Origin: Candidatus Zhuqueibacterota bacterium
GTDB lineage: Bacteria; Zhuqueibacterota; Zhuqueibacteria; Zhuqueibacterales; Zhuqueibacteraceae
NCBI GenBank assembly: GCA_022616415.1
Contig: JAKEEU010000107.1
Span: 1-64,000 of the forward strand
Direction of reading: 5' to 3'
Length of the DNA: 64,000 nt
Shown: one piece after another, positions 1-9,428 of the stretch
Numbering within the stretch: the stretch's first letter is position 1
How the letters are laid out: every line of letters starts with the position of its first letter
Notes under the pieces: model-generated
Seen by the model: the letters and a program-made list of their open reading frames with translations, nothing else
Told to the model about the DNA's origin: nothing
The model's database searches: none
Program-made: the position numbers and the translations under genes

Positions 1-1
1 C

Positions 2-52
2 AACTCGACTCCCCCTTCTCTTCCTAAGAGAAGGGGGCAGGGGGGATGAGTT
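2..52. repeat. Perfect hairpin repeat at window start
   Basis: A 12-bp perfect stem (11-22 with 26-37, CCCCCTTCTCTT arm) has a 3-nt loop and is bracketed by outer AACTC (2-6) and GAGTT (48-52). It is followed by a G-rich run. It has the look of a small dispersed palindromic repeat rather than a terminator, since no T-run follows. A different GC-rich hairpin interrupts a permease gene at 39350. Confidence 0.6.
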
Positions 53-133
53 CCAAGACCACCAGCAACAAAAGCCACTTCTTTTTTAACTTAACATTGT
101 CAAGCAAACTCTTGGCATAAATCTCGCTACGAC

Positions 134-1378
134 ATGTTAGATCAACGGATAAAACTGGCCAAACAGGCGCTCGTCGGTCTGATCGAGCAAATCCCCAACA
201 ATCTGACCGGCATCGAGCGCCTGAATTTCATCAGTCAACTGCTTGCCAGGCAGCCGGAAGATGTCCACCACCAGTTGCGCCAGGCGGTGGAATGTTTACT
301 GGTCGCCATGCAAAGTAAGGAGGCTTCGGACCTGGATTTCGGAAGCATTGGCAGCAACGGTATGGTATGGTTTCGCGTTTACGGCAGTAAGTCACCGGTC
401 CCGGAAATCGACACCCTGAGCTTGGATGAGACCGACATCCTGCTGCTCAACCTGCTGGCGCCGAAAGCGCATGAAGAGCTCTGGAATAATCGCCAATTGG
501 AATTCTCTTACGAGCTCATCTCCCCTGGCGGCCGGCAACGTTTTCGCTCCGCGGTGTATCTGGATCTCAATCACCTGGCGATCAATTTCCGCCGCATCAA
601 CCCGGAAGTGCGGCCGTTTCAGGCGCTGGGATTGCACCGCAACGTCTCCCGCTTGTTGAGTCTGGAATTTGAGTCCCGCGGCTTGATTCTGATTACCGGC
701 ATTACCGGCTCGGGCAAGAGCACAACTTTGGACACGATTATCGACGCCAATAACCATCACAGCGACGGGCACATTGTGATTATCAGCGATCCGCTGGAGT
801 ATATTCACGTTTCGCGAAAGTGTCTGGTGCGCCATCGCGAAGTCGGCCGCGACGTCCGGTCTTTCAAAGACGGCACCATACAAGCCTTGCGCCAGGACCC
901 GGACATCATCGTCATCGGTGAGATGCGCGACCCGGACACCATCGCCACAGTGCTCGAGGCCGCCGACAGCGGCCACAAGGTGTTTGCCACCTTGCATACC
1001 TCCTCCTCCGTGGAGAGCGTCGATCGCATTCTCGGCGAATCCCCGCCGCTCGAACAGATGCGGATTCGCGAGCGTCTGGCCAACGTGCTTACCTGCGTCA
1101 TCTCCCAAAAGCTCATTCCCGGCCGGGACCGCAAATTGGTGCTGGCGAAAGAGGTGATGGTGGCCAACGTCTCGGTGCGCGCCGCCATTCGCAACAATCA
1201 CACCGACGAAATCTACCAGATCATTCAGCAGTGCGGCAGCGAGGGCATGATCACCATGGAACAGGACCTGGCGCGGCTGTTTAAAAGCCGGATCATTTCT
1301 TACGACGAGGCGCTCAACAACGCCAACAACAAAAAGCGCTTTGAAGACGTGGTGCGATACGATCGGCAGTCGGCGTAA
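134..1378 (+). CDS. PilT/GspE-family secretion or pilus ATPase
   Basis: Hexameric cytoplasmic ATPase of the type IV pilus / type II secretion family, which powers pilin or pseudopilin assembly or retraction. Visible motifs are the Walker A GITGSGKST (about residues 189-197), an Asp-box region around SDPLEYIH, the Walker B DIIVIGEMRD (about 257-266) and the His box GHKVFATLHT (about 280-289). At 414 residues it is near PilT length, but the divergent N-terminal half and position ahead of PilM/N/O/P and secretin genes leave the direction (extension or retraction) undecided. No strong ribosome binding site precedes the ATG. It heads an operon: the next start lies 60 nt downstream. Family assignment is firm; the subfamily is inference. 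Confidence 0.9.
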   Translation: MLDQRIKLAKQALVGLIEQIPNNLTGIERLNFISQLLARQPEDVHHQLRQAVECLLVAMQSKEASDLDFGSIGSNGMVWFRVYGSKSPVPEIDTLSLDETDILLLNLLAPKAHEELWNNRQLEFSYELISPGGRQRFRSAVYLDLNHLAINFRRINPEVRPFQALGLHRNVSRLLSLEFESRGLILITGITGSGKSTTLDTIIDANNHHSDGHIVIISDPLEYIHVSRKCLVRHREVGRDVRSFKDGTIQALRQDPDIIVIGEMRDPDTIATVLEAADSGHKVFATLHTSSSVESVDRILGESPPLEQMRIRERLANVLTCVISQKLIPGRDRKLVLAKEVMVANVSVRAAIRNNHTDEIYQIIQQCGSEGMITMEQDLARLFKSRIISYDEALNNANNKKRFEDVVRYDRQSA

Positions 1379-1437
1379 AAATGAATGAATAATTGGCTGT
1401 GAGGTTTCTCGAAACCCAATCCTTGATGAGAGGAAAT

Positions 1438-3843
1438 ATGAAGCAAGCACTTGGGCTCGCCGTCAGCGGCACGGAGGTGCGGCTGGCACATTTGGTCAAC
1501 GACAAGGGCCAAATGCGCATCGAGAGCCTGGAAAGAGCCAAGCTGAAGACCACGTTGGAATATCAATTACAAGCAAGTGACAACGCCAATGAGCCGCTGA
1601 CTGATGCCAAGGATGCTTTTGGCGTCAAGGATTCTCAGAAGGATTCCCAGAAGGAAAGGGAAACCGGAGAAATCGGTTATAAGCAGGACAGCGCCAACGT
1701 GGAAGTCCTGTACAAGCTGCTGGAGAAGCACGCCCGGAAAAAGGTCAAGATCGCCTTCAACATACCGCTTTCCCTGACGAGCTACGAGCGGCTGGATGGC
1801 CCTTTTGCCGACACGGCGCCGGGCATGGCCGAGCGTTTCGCTGGAATGGACCGCGAGACCGGGCCAAGCTATGGACACCAGGTCTTGCAGTCCGGGGACG
1901 GCTCGGGCCTTTCGCTGTCCTTCGAGCGCAATCCGCCCACGCTGTCGCTGTTGCGCGAGATCAACAACTTTTTGCACGGCAAGCTGTATCTCGGGCTCAT
2001 GGATACTTCCGAGATCGCCCTGGCCAATCTGGCCCGCAGCAGCATGAATCTCGAGCCCGGCAAAATCACCGCCATCATTTATCTCGAGGACGAATTCACC
2101 CGGCTCATTTTCCTGCACGGCCAGGACCTGTTTCACGTCAGCTCCATTATTCACGAAGAGGCCTCGGCAGCGAATATTCTGGAGGTGATCTATCGCAAGT
2201 TCCTGTACGAACAGGACGAGGCGCACATTCCGGAGACTTCGACCATTCTCCTGGCGGGAAAAAGCAATCGCCTCAATGCCAGGGACTTTTTTGCCGAACG
2301 TTTCCGCAAGGTCACGGTCAGTTATCTTGCCGCGGAATTGCTGGATAGTTTCCCGGCCAAAGGCACGCAGCACGCCACCTTTGCTGAATTCGCCGTACCG
2401 ATCGCCCTGGCGTGGAAGCTTCTGGAGCCCCAGAAACCCTCCTTCATCCCGTTGAACCTGCTGCCGCAGGAGCTGCTGGACCAGCAAAAGGTGCTCAAAT
2501 TGAGCTACCACGGCTATGCCTTGCTGGCGCTTACCGGGTTGGCGGCTTTTTTCTTCACCTGGCAAATTTTGAGAACCCGCAGCCATATCAACACCGCCCG
2601 CTCCCAAAATGCCCAGGTGGAGCTGAAGATTAAAACCAATCAGGTTACGGTGGATCGCGTGCTCGCCCTCGAGGAGGAGCTCAAGCGCCTGCGCAAGAAT
2701 ACGGCGCTGTCCGACAGCTTGAGCCAAAAGCACGACGAGTTCCTCGTTTTCCTGCAAAAGCTCAACGCCAGCGTCGAAAGAACCGGCAGCCTTTGGGTGG
2801 ACGAAATTCTGAAGAGCACGGATGGCTTTGCCATCAAGGGAACCTCGTTGAATCGGGAAAAAATTCCGGTGGTGGCCGAGAAATTGGAACAAGCCGGCTT
2901 GCGCAAAGTCACCCGCTCCGAAGCGGGGAGCCAAAAGTTGTTTCAGTTTGAATTGGAACGGTACAACAATCCGAGCAGCTTTGTATTTTCAGAAACCGGC
3001 ATTCGTATTATCGACGTCAACAAATACTCCTCAGGCGGCAGTTTGATTTTGAAGAAGGACGGCTCGCAAGAGCTTCCGGCGCCGCCGGTGACGGGTTCTA
3101 CAACCGCGCCAGCAGCCGCCGCGCCGGCTGCACCGTTGCGGCAGCCGCCACCCGCGTTGGCGCGCGCGACCAACGATGAAAAAACCGGGACGCGCCAAAG
3201 CGCCGGCTCCCTGGGCGCCGCCAGGCAGGCCGCCTTTACACCACCCGCGAAAGAAAGACCCCAGGCCGCCGGCAGCAGCGAGCCTGCACCGGTCAAACGC
3301 GGTCGCCAGGAACGATCTCAACCTGATCGCCCCAAGGTGCAGCCGAGCTTTGCCGTCGCCACCGCCGAGGGCATCGCTGAGAGAAATGGCGGCCAGTTTA
3401 CACCGGCCCAGGCTGCAACGACTGACCAGGTGCAGAAGACCGCGGTTTCGACGCCTACCGCGGTTCAACCCAAGTCGCAGAGCCTGAATGGCGCCTCCGA
3501 AACGGCGCCTCCGAATTCGGCTGCCCGGGGCGCCGCCGGGCAGCGCGAGACGGAGACGCGAGCGCTAACCGCTTCGCCGAACGTTGCCCAACCGGAAATC
3601 TTTCGCGGCTATGCCATTGAAGCCGCCAGCACCTCCACCAGGGAGCTCGCGGAGCAATATCTTGCCGCCTATCGTAAGCAAGGACATGACGCGCTCGTCG
3701 AAAAGTATTATGACGCCAGCAAAGGCATGGAAAGATATCGCGTGCTGGTCGGCAATTTCCCTTCGCGATCTGCGGCAGAAAACAAAGCGGAACAAATCGG
3801 CGGTCCGCTCATGCAGGACTACCGTATTGTGGGACTGAAGTAA
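1438..3843 (+). CDS. PilM-PilN-like fusion with C-terminal SPOR domain
   Basis: Start chosen at 1438 because GAGAGG lies just upstream; an earlier in-frame ATG at 1393 lacks one. Residues about 1-350 resemble the actin-like PilM platform protein (FNIPLSLTSYE region). A single membrane segment follows (about 358-378, ALLALTGLAAFFFTWQIL), then a coiled coil and a PilN-like periplasmic region. A long Pro/Ala-rich linker (about 540-715) leads to a C-terminal SPOR-type peptidoglycan-binding domain (about 719-800). In most type IV pilus systems PilM and PilN are separate proteins, so one 801-residue polypeptide would join the cytoplasmic ring, the membrane anchor and a cell-wall tether. It lies between the ATPase and PilO/PilP-like genes, supporting an alignment-complex role. 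Domain limits are my estimates. Confidence 0.7.
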   Translation: MKQALGLAVSGTEVRLAHLVNDKGQMRIESLERAKLKTTLEYQLQASDNANEPLTDAKDAFGVKDSQKDSQKERETGEIGYKQDSANVEVLYKLLEKHARKKVKIAFNIPLSLTSYERLDGPFADTAPGMAERFAGMDRETGPSYGHQVLQSGDGSGLSLSFERNPPTLSLLREINNFLHGKLYLGLMDTSEIALANLARSSMNLEPGKITAIIYLEDEFTRLIFLHGQDLFHVSSIIHEEASAANILEVIYRKFLYEQDEAHIPETSTILLAGKSNRLNARDFFAERFRKVTVSYLAAELLDSFPAKGTQHATFAEFAVPIALAWKLLEPQKPSFIPLNLLPQELLDQQKVLKLSYHGYALLALTGLAAFFFTWQILRTRSHINTARSQNAQVELKIKTNQVTVDRVLALEEELKRLRKNTALSDSLSQKHDEFLVFLQKLNASVERTGSLWVDEILKSTDGFAIKGTSLNREKIPVVAEKLEQAGLRKVTRSEAGSQKLFQFELERYNNPSSFVFSETGIRIIDVNKYSSGGSLILKKDGSQELPAPPVTGSTTAPAAAAPAAPLRQPPPALARATNDEKTGTRQSAGSLGAARQAAFTPPAKERPQAAGSSEPAPVKRGRQERSQPDRPKVQPSFAVATAEGIAERNGGQFTPAQAATTDQVQKTAVSTPTAVQPKSQSLNGASETAPPNSAARGAAGQRETETRALTASPNVAQPEIFRGYAIEAASTSTRELAEQYLAAYRKQGHDALVEKYYDASKGMERYRVLVGNFPSRSAAENKAEQIGGPLMQDYRIVGLK

Positions 3844-3866
3844 GGCTGGTTGCTCGATGCTGGATT

Positions 3867-4006
3867 CTGATCACTGGTTACTGATCACTGATCACTGGTT
3901 ACTGATTACTGATTACTGATTACTGATCACTGATCACTGATTACTGATTACTGATTACTGATTACTGATTACGAATTACGAATTACGTTTTATGCATTAC
4001 GGATTA
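3867..4006. repeat. Array of 20 tandem heptamers
   Basis: Twenty consecutive 7-nt units in perfect register, consensus CTGATTA (variants CTGATCA, CTGGTTA, then CGAATTA, CGTTTTA, TGCATTA, CGGATTA). It fills nearly all of the gap between the PilM/N-like and PilO/P-like genes and ends 5 nt before the next ATG, so it lies in the mRNA leader. The last units turn into the CGTAA-type heptamer seen at other intergenic sites here. Confidence 0.9.
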
Positions 4007-4011
4007 CACCC

Positions 4012-4917
4012 ATGTACTCCAAACGCAATAGTCTGACCATTCTTCTGCTGCTGTTGCTTTTGTCCGGCGCCGGATTTTTCTGGTATCGGAGCGAAGCGCG
4101 GGAGCTCAGCCGGGTGATGGCAAAAAACGTACAACTGAACACGCAGTTGCGTGGCGCGCTCGAAGTGGCGCAAACGTTGGCCGCCGTGGAAGCCGACTAC
4201 GATTCCACGTTTTTAAAGTGGAAACAGGCCCCCAAAAAGCTGCTCAGCACCCAGGAGCCGGCTTTCTCGCTGTCTTACATCAACTGGCTCATCAACGTTC
4301 ACAATCTGGATCTCGACTTTGATTTTTTTCTGAATGACAGGAAAGTGCAAAATGAATTTACCGTCTTTACCTACACCCTGAATGGCGAAGGCGACTATCA
4401 CAATATTTGCTCGCTGATCTGGTATATCACGCGTAACCCCATTCTCTATCAGATCAGGAGTGTCAATTTCAAACGCAGCGGGGATGACTCCCAAATGTTG
4501 AATTTCGTCATCACCTTCGAGGGTTATTCGATGACCGAATCGTGGGAAGTCGGCAGCGAAGTGTCTCTGGCCTCTCTTCAGTTCGATTGGGAGACCGAAT
4601 TTGCCTTCGATGCCTTCAAAGGCTTGCTTGCGCCGGTGAAGCCTGTCAGTGCCCCGGCCCCGGCGGCGCCGCCCCGGCGCAGACGCGAAGAGGCCCCCGG
4701 CCTTCTCGACGTCGAAAAGGCCAGTCTCGTGGCCATCACCAACGACAAGGCATATCTGCGTGGCCGGGATGGCAAGATTTTCGTGCTCGCCGCCGGTGAC
4801 CGGGTGCGAGGAGGGGCTTTGGCGCGGGTCGAGCAACGCCTCAATCAGGTGGAATTTCGGCTTGAAGCTGAAAGCGGCGACAGCAGAATAGTTCAGCTTA
4901 AGATCGAATACAATTAA
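4012..4917 (+). CDS. PilO-like protein with PilP-like C-terminus
   Basis: A short cytoplasmic N-terminus precedes one membrane helix (about residues 8-25, TILLLLLLLSGAGFFWY), a coiled-coil stretch, and an alpha/beta region resembling the PilO periplasmic domain (about 85-180). After a Pro/Ala linker (about 208-225) the last 70 residues (VAITNDKAYLRG...FVLAAGDRVRGG) resemble the small beta domain of PilP/GspC that contacts the secretin. The gene lies between the PilM/N fusion and the secretin, so it probably links inner-membrane platform to outer-membrane pore. Sequence similarity is weak and the call leans on context. There is no clear Shine-Dalgarno; the leader is the heptamer array. Confidence 0.65.
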   Translation: MYSKRNSLTILLLLLLLSGAGFFWYRSEARELSRVMAKNVQLNTQLRGALEVAQTLAAVEADYDSTFLKWKQAPKKLLSTQEPAFSLSYINWLINVHNLDLDFDFFLNDRKVQNEFTVFTYTLNGEGDYHNICSLIWYITRNPILYQIRSVNFKRSGDDSQMLNFVITFEGYSMTESWEVGSEVSLASLQFDWETEFAFDAFKGLLAPVKPVSAPAPAAPPRRRREEAPGLLDVEKASLVAITNDKAYLRGRDGKIFVLAAGDRVRGGALARVEQRLNQVEFRLEAESGDSRIVQLKIEYN

Positions 4918-5022
4918 GGAGATTTGCCGTCCGGATGTTTCTTATGTGAGAATGGCAAGCGTTTCAACTGTTGATCTCGTTCAGCAAACGAGCGCCCGGA
5001 CGGTCATTCATAGGGTAAATTA

Positions 5023-6234
5023 ATGATGATGAAGATTACCTCGGCGATTATTCTGGTTCTTTTGTGTACGGGCGTCGCCACGGCCCAGCAAACGTTTCCG
5101 CCGCAGCCGTATCGGCCGGACGAGATGGTCTCGTTCAATCGCAACGTCCCATTCAATACCGCCATGGAGATTTTAAACGGCTACTGCCAGCGCTTTGAAA
5201 ACCGTCTGCTGATCGACTCCAAGGTTCGCACCAACCCCATCGGCGTGTCGGTGGAAAACATGCAGTGGAAGCGCGCGCTCGAATATATTTTGCGCGCCAA
5301 CCTGCTGAAGTACGAGGTGCACGACCGCCATTACGAGGTCAAGCCGATGGTCGACAGCAAGGAGCCGGAGCCGGAAAAAGACCCGGTCGACATCTGGACG
5401 CGCGAGATCGAGATCAACGCCGTCTTTTTTCAGGCGGATTACGAGGCGCTCCACGAAATGGGCATCGACTGGTCGACGTTCAAAAACGGCACCGTGCGCG
5501 TGCAAACGCTGGGCGCCTCCAACGTCACCAAGGAATTTCTCCGCGCCTCGTACAACGGCACGCTGCAAGGCTCGACGATCAACGTCTCGGCGCTGTTGCG
5601 CCTGTTCGAGAGCAAGAGCAAGGGCGAAATTCTGGCGCGGCCGCAAATCCGCGTGCTGGACGGGGAAAAGGGCAAAATCAAGGTCGGAAAGAATTTCTAT
5701 CTGGCTTTGCAGGATTTCGCCGGCAACACGCGCTTCACCGAATACGAAGCCGGCGTGATTCTGTCCGTGACGCCAACCCTGTACGGCAGCAGAGATTCGA
5801 CTTTTATTTATCTCGACATTCTCGCCGAGCGCAGCGACGTGGTGCCGGACGCCTTCGGCCCGACCAAGAGCATTACCGAAGGCGCCACCCGCGTCCTGCT
5901 GCTCAACGGCGAGGAAACGGTGCTGGCCGGATTGGTGAGCCACGAGAAGACGGATTTGCGCCGCGGCCTGCCGATTCTAAAAGATTTGCCGCTCTTTCGC
6001 CACCTTTTCGGCTACAACGCCACCACGGTGCGGAAGAAAGAGTTGGTCATTCTCATCGAGGCCAAAGTCGTTCCCAGCTTGCTGGCCAGAAAAAACGCGC
6101 CGCCGATGGGCTTGAACCGGGAGCTTGAAAAGCAACGCCAGGAATTTAAAAAGCTGCAACAGGAGATCGAAAACAACGGCAACAGGAAAAGCACGGTGCG
6201 AGGAGCGAGCCGAACTTCACGATCTAGACCCTGA
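5023..6234 (+). CDS. Secretin (PilQ/GspD family) outer-membrane pore
   Basis: Signal peptide (MMMKITSAIILVLLCTGVATA) followed by an STN/N0-like domain (about residues 30-110) and the C-terminal secretin core (about 125-360). Supporting segments are GEILARPQIRVLDGEKGKIKVG, the beta-lip stretch, VLLLNGEETVLAGLVSHEKTD, and the signature GLPILKDLPLFRHLFGY. The final 40 residues are charged and helical. At 403 residues it is short for the family because it has few N domains. Three ATG codons are tandem at 5023-5031; the first was taken. It closes the pilus/secretion operon. PilQ versus GspD cannot be settled from this window. Confidence 0.88.
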   Translation: MMMKITSAIILVLLCTGVATAQQTFPPQPYRPDEMVSFNRNVPFNTAMEILNGYCQRFENRLLIDSKVRTNPIGVSVENMQWKRALEYILRANLLKYEVHDRHYEVKPMVDSKEPEPEKDPVDIWTREIEINAVFFQADYEALHEMGIDWSTFKNGTVRVQTLGASNVTKEFLRASYNGTLQGSTINVSALLRLFESKSKGEILARPQIRVLDGEKGKIKVGKNFYLALQDFAGNTRFTEYEAGVILSVTPTLYGSRDSTFIYLDILAERSDVVPDAFGPTKSITEGATRVLLLNGEETVLAGLVSHEKTDLRRGLPILKDLPLFRHLFGYNATTVRKKELVILIEAKVVPSLLARKNAPPMGLNRELEKQRQEFKKLQQEIENNGNRKSTVRGASRTSRSRP

Positions 6235-6251
6235 GGGCATTCGCTTAAAGG

Positions 6252-6346
6252 GTTGCCAGACGGATTTTTATAGACTCGCCCCCCCATTTTAGCGCTGTTC
6301 TCAGCGCTAAATTCGAAAGTTGCCGGACAGAGTTTTATAGAGTCGC
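6252..6346. repeat. Direct repeat pair around a palindrome
   Basis: Two 28-nt copies (6252-6279 and 6319-6346), 24 of 28 identical and both beginning GTTGCC, flank a perfect hairpin (6288-6297 with 6302-6311, arm TTTAGCGCTG, 4-nt loop). It follows the secretin stop. It could end the operon but no T-run follows. The rest of the gap (6347-6515) shows no gene. Confidence 0.6.
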
Positions 6347-6529
6347 TCCTCCCCCTCACACAGCCAGGCCGGAGTCTTCACCCGAAGGCTCCGGCCACCC
6401 TTTTGTCGATGGTGAGGCGGAAGAGCTTGAATCAACTTGAGGACCTAATTGACAGCCATGGTTGTTCAACTTCAACATGGTGACGAGCGGAGAGAACGGG
6501 CGAACGACTCCACGCCAGGAGGATAAACT

Positions 6530-9214
6530 ATGTTTCATTTTTATATCGGTTCACAAACGCGCTGGGACAAATATCTCAAGAATACTGCGGTCTTCAAGGG
6601 GATCAAAGGCGAGATTCGCCGCACCAGCAAAAAGGAGCAGGTGGCGATCTCCGAGCAAAGCCAGGAGATCGTCGCCAGCCGCGAAGTGCTGGCGAAGAAG
6701 TTTGCCGTCGGCTTCGATTCGATCAACGTCACCATCGAAAGCGGCTTCGGCCGGCTGGAAAACATCATCAACGGCGTCGGCGCTTCCATCGATGCGCTGC
6801 GGGCCAGCTTCGATTACAACGTGGCGCTGCTGATCGAGCAGGTCCAAATTCAAAGCCAGACCATGTTTCACCTGCTGCAGCGGATGGACGCCATCCATGC
6901 CACCCTCGAAAACCCGACGCTCACCCAGGCGCGCGAGCATTACCGCATCGGCTGCGACCGGCTGGCCAAAGGCCTGCTCGACAAGGCGGTGGAGGCTTTT
7001 CAGGAATCCGCCAAAAAAGACGACGCCAATTTCATGACCCAGCTCATGCTCGGCAAGCTCTATCTCTACGGCGTGAACGAAGAGTGTAACGTTCTCGACC
7101 TCGAGAAAGCCGAGGAGCATCTGCGCGCCGCCGCGCGTTACGCCAAAGCCGAGTCACGCCTGTTGCCGGAAGCGAGCAATTATGCCGGCGAAGCGCTTTT
7201 GCACGCCTCCATTTCCTGTTATGCCCAGGCCAACGAAAAAGTGATCGAAGGCAAGACCGCCGAGGCCCAGCAGCTTCTGCAAGCGTCGTTCGAGCTCGCC
7301 ACCGAGGCCACTGAAAATTGCCCGCAGCTTTCCGAAGGCTTTTATCATCAAGCCAAATTTGCCGCGCTGCTCGGCGACGGCGGAACCGCCTCCGCCAGCT
7401 TGAAGCGCGCCATCGAGCTGGACGAAGCCTATTGCCTGAAAGCCGACACCGATTTTGATTTCCGCTTCGTCCTCAGCGACGTCAATCAACTGTTTCGCGG
7501 CTTGCGCAACAAAAGCGCCGAAGACGTCCGCCTCAAGCTGCAAAAAACCGAAGCGTTTTTCAACGAATGGATTTATGCCTCGGAGGAGGCGCGCAGCGCC
7601 GAAGCGGAAATTCGCCAGTTGTTGAGCGAGGCGGAAACGTATTTGACGCGCAACACCTATTTTGACAACCAGGAAGCGATCAACATGATCCAGCAAGCCG
7701 ACCAAAACTTCAAGTCTTTGCTCATACACAAGTCGGTGCATCACACCATCGCGGCGCACACCAGCCGCGTCAACAGCCTGACCTTTAGCTCGGATCAAGC
7801 CGTTTTGGCGAGCGGCGGCGCCGACGGCAAGATTCATCTGTGGCGCTTGCCGGAAAATCAGCTCGCCTTCTCGCTGCATGGCCACCAGGAGGCGATTACC
7901 CAGTTGGCGTTCAGCAACAACGGCCGTATGCTGGCCAGCGTCGACTGCCGGGGCAACGTCAAGCTTTGGCACGTCGGCACGGGCACATTGATTTACTCGC
8001 TTATGGACGGTACCACGCTGGTGCATTGTATCGCTTTCAGCCCGAACGATACCAAGCTCGCTGTGGGGGGATACGATCGCCAAGCCACAGTTTGGGAAGT
8101 CGTCGACGGCGCGCTCATTTATACGCTCAGCGGGCACAAGAGCAGTGTCGATACCGTGATTTTCAGCCGCGACGGCAAATTGCTGGCAACCGGCAGCCCG
8201 GACGACACCGCGATGCTGTGGGACGTGGACACCGGCAAGCTGTTGCAAACATTCTTCGGCTGTTCCGGTTTGAACAACTGCCTGGCGTTCTGCGCCAATG
8301 ACACGCAGTTGATTTGCGGCTCCAGCGACGGCAGCGTACGTTTTTACAGCGCGAGCGACGGCAAATTGCTCCACACGCTCCCGGAACGTTCCGGCACCGT
8401 CAGTTGGATGGCGCTAAGCCCGAACTCAGACCTTCTTGCCACCGTGCACTACGGCAAGGCCATTCAGCTTTGGGACGTGCCCAACGGCAAGCTGTTGCAC
8501 AATCTCAAACCGTTTTCGCCCGGCATCACTTCCGTTCGCTTCAGTCCGGATGGCGTCCTTCTCGCGGCGAGCGATTTTCAGGATCGCAGCGTCAAGTTGT
8601 GGAACGTGCAAGACGGCAAGCTCGTGCACGTCATCGCCGGCAGCCTCACTTGCGCCGAGTTCAGTCCCGACGGCGCCACGTTGGTCACCGGTGACGAGAA
8701 CGGCAGCCTGAAGTTTTGGGGACGCATGGTGGTCACGCGTGAGGCTTTCGAGGTGAACCAAAAACGCAAATCCATGCCCGGCGGCGCACCACCGGCCGGA
8801 AGAACTGCAAACCCGCGTCTGGTGTCTGCCGGCGCAACTTCTTCCTCGCCGCATCGGGCGGCTTCACCGACCATGCCCGGCGGAGTGAGACCAAACCCTC
8901 AAGTGCGCCCTAATGTCGACGTTCATCCGAAAGCAGAGGGGCCGCGCCAAAGAATCGAGCCGTTGCAACAGCCGGAGGCGCCACGCGCGAGCGCTCAGCC
9001 CCAAGCCGCCACGAAGACCGTACAGGAAAAGATCGGCGCCAGCACCAACGTCGACGGCAATCCTTACGAGCTCGAGCTGGAACGCTTGCTGGAGAAACAA
9101 AAGCGCCAGGCTGAAAAATTGGAGAAGATGGGACGTTGTCTCGAATGCGGCAAAAAATTAGGAATATTTGCCAAGCTTTGGGGCCTCAAATTTTGCAAGG
9201 AGCACGGGTTCTAA
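6530..9214 (+). CDS. TPR / WD40-repeat protein with C-terminal zinc knuckle
   Basis: Strong AGGAGG lies 6 nt before the ATG. The N-terminal 130 residues are helical with no recognised family. TPR-like helices follow (about 137-360), then a WD40 propeller of about seven blades (about residues 404-731; recurrent pattern 'L.FS.DG..LAS...D..I.LW'). A Pro-rich linker leads to a C-terminal Cys motif, CLEC...FCKEH (C-x2-C-x15-C-x2-H), which could bind zinc. There is no signal peptide, so it should be cytoplasmic, probably a scaffold. It follows the pilus/secretion operon in the same direction after about 300 nt, so a link to that apparatus is possible but unproven. Confidence 0.8.
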   Translation: MFHFYIGSQTRWDKYLKNTAVFKGIKGEIRRTSKKEQVAISEQSQEIVASREVLAKKFAVGFDSINVTIESGFGRLENIINGVGASIDALRASFDYNVALLIEQVQIQSQTMFHLLQRMDAIHATLENPTLTQAREHYRIGCDRLAKGLLDKAVEAFQESAKKDDANFMTQLMLGKLYLYGVNEECNVLDLEKAEEHLRAAARYAKAESRLLPEASNYAGEALLHASISCYAQANEKVIEGKTAEAQQLLQASFELATEATENCPQLSEGFYHQAKFAALLGDGGTASASLKRAIELDEAYCLKADTDFDFRFVLSDVNQLFRGLRNKSAEDVRLKLQKTEAFFNEWIYASEEARSAEAEIRQLLSEAETYLTRNTYFDNQEAINMIQQADQNFKSLLIHKSVHHTIAAHTSRVNSLTFSSDQAVLASGGADGKIHLWRLPENQLAFSLHGHQEAITQLAFSNNGRMLASVDCRGNVKLWHVGTGTLIYSLMDGTTLVHCIAFSPNDTKLAVGGYDRQATVWEVVDGALIYTLSGHKSSVDTVIFSRDGKLLATGSPDDTAMLWDVDTGKLLQTFFGCSGLNNCLAFCANDTQLICGSSDGSVRFYSASDGKLLHTLPERSGTVSWMALSPNSDLLATVHYGKAIQLWDVPNGKLLHNLKPFSPGITSVRFSPDGVLLAASDFQDRSVKLWNVQDGKLVHVIAGSLTCAEFSPDGATLVTGDENGSLKFWGRMVVTREAFEVNQKRKSMPGGAPPAGRTANPRLVSAGATSSSPHRAASPTMPGGVRPNPQVRPNVDVHPKAEGPRQRIEPLQQPEAPRASAQPQAATKTVQEKIGASTNVDGNPYELELERLLEKQKRQAEKLEKMGRCLECGKKLGIFAKLWGLKFCKEHGF

Positions 9215-9216
9215 AA

Positions 9217-9428
9217 TGAGGCGGCCGAAGAAGCCATAACTCATCACGATCGGCCAATTGCCGGCCACGGAGCCGGCTGGCGGATTGTGATAATTATTGT
9301 TTTTGATATAAGTCATCTGCGCCGTGTGGCTCCGTCCAACGGCGAATGTCAGGCCGGGTAACCCAGTCTCGACGGCGCCTCCGAGTGGAGAATTTTCATA
9401 CCGCTCCCGCGTGTAGGGGAAATTTTCA
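9217..9428 (-). pseudogene. RHS/YD-type protein remnant after ychF
   Basis: Immediately after the ychF stop the minus strand reads about 70 codons (PYTRERYENSPLGGAVETG..., NYHNPPAGSVAGNWP) that resemble the segment near the start of RHS-like proteins where 'YE.SPL.R..E.G.PG' occurs. It has no start codon of its own outside ychF and ends near the 3' end of the WD40 gene. I read it as a fragment; the family is a memory-based guess. Confidence 0.3.

Noticed and set aside
392-1450. Long minus-strand open frame opposite the ATPase gene (also 1567-2934, 7154-8374, 10881-12359, 32997-34322 and 43072-44166)
   Set aside because: These are antisense shadows of GC-rich coding genes with Walker, WD40, LeuS or FtsX motifs on the other strand; their translations show no domain-like pattern and no ribosome binding sites.
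3867-4006. CRISPR array
   Set aside because: Units are 7 nt with no unique spacers, and no cas genes are present.
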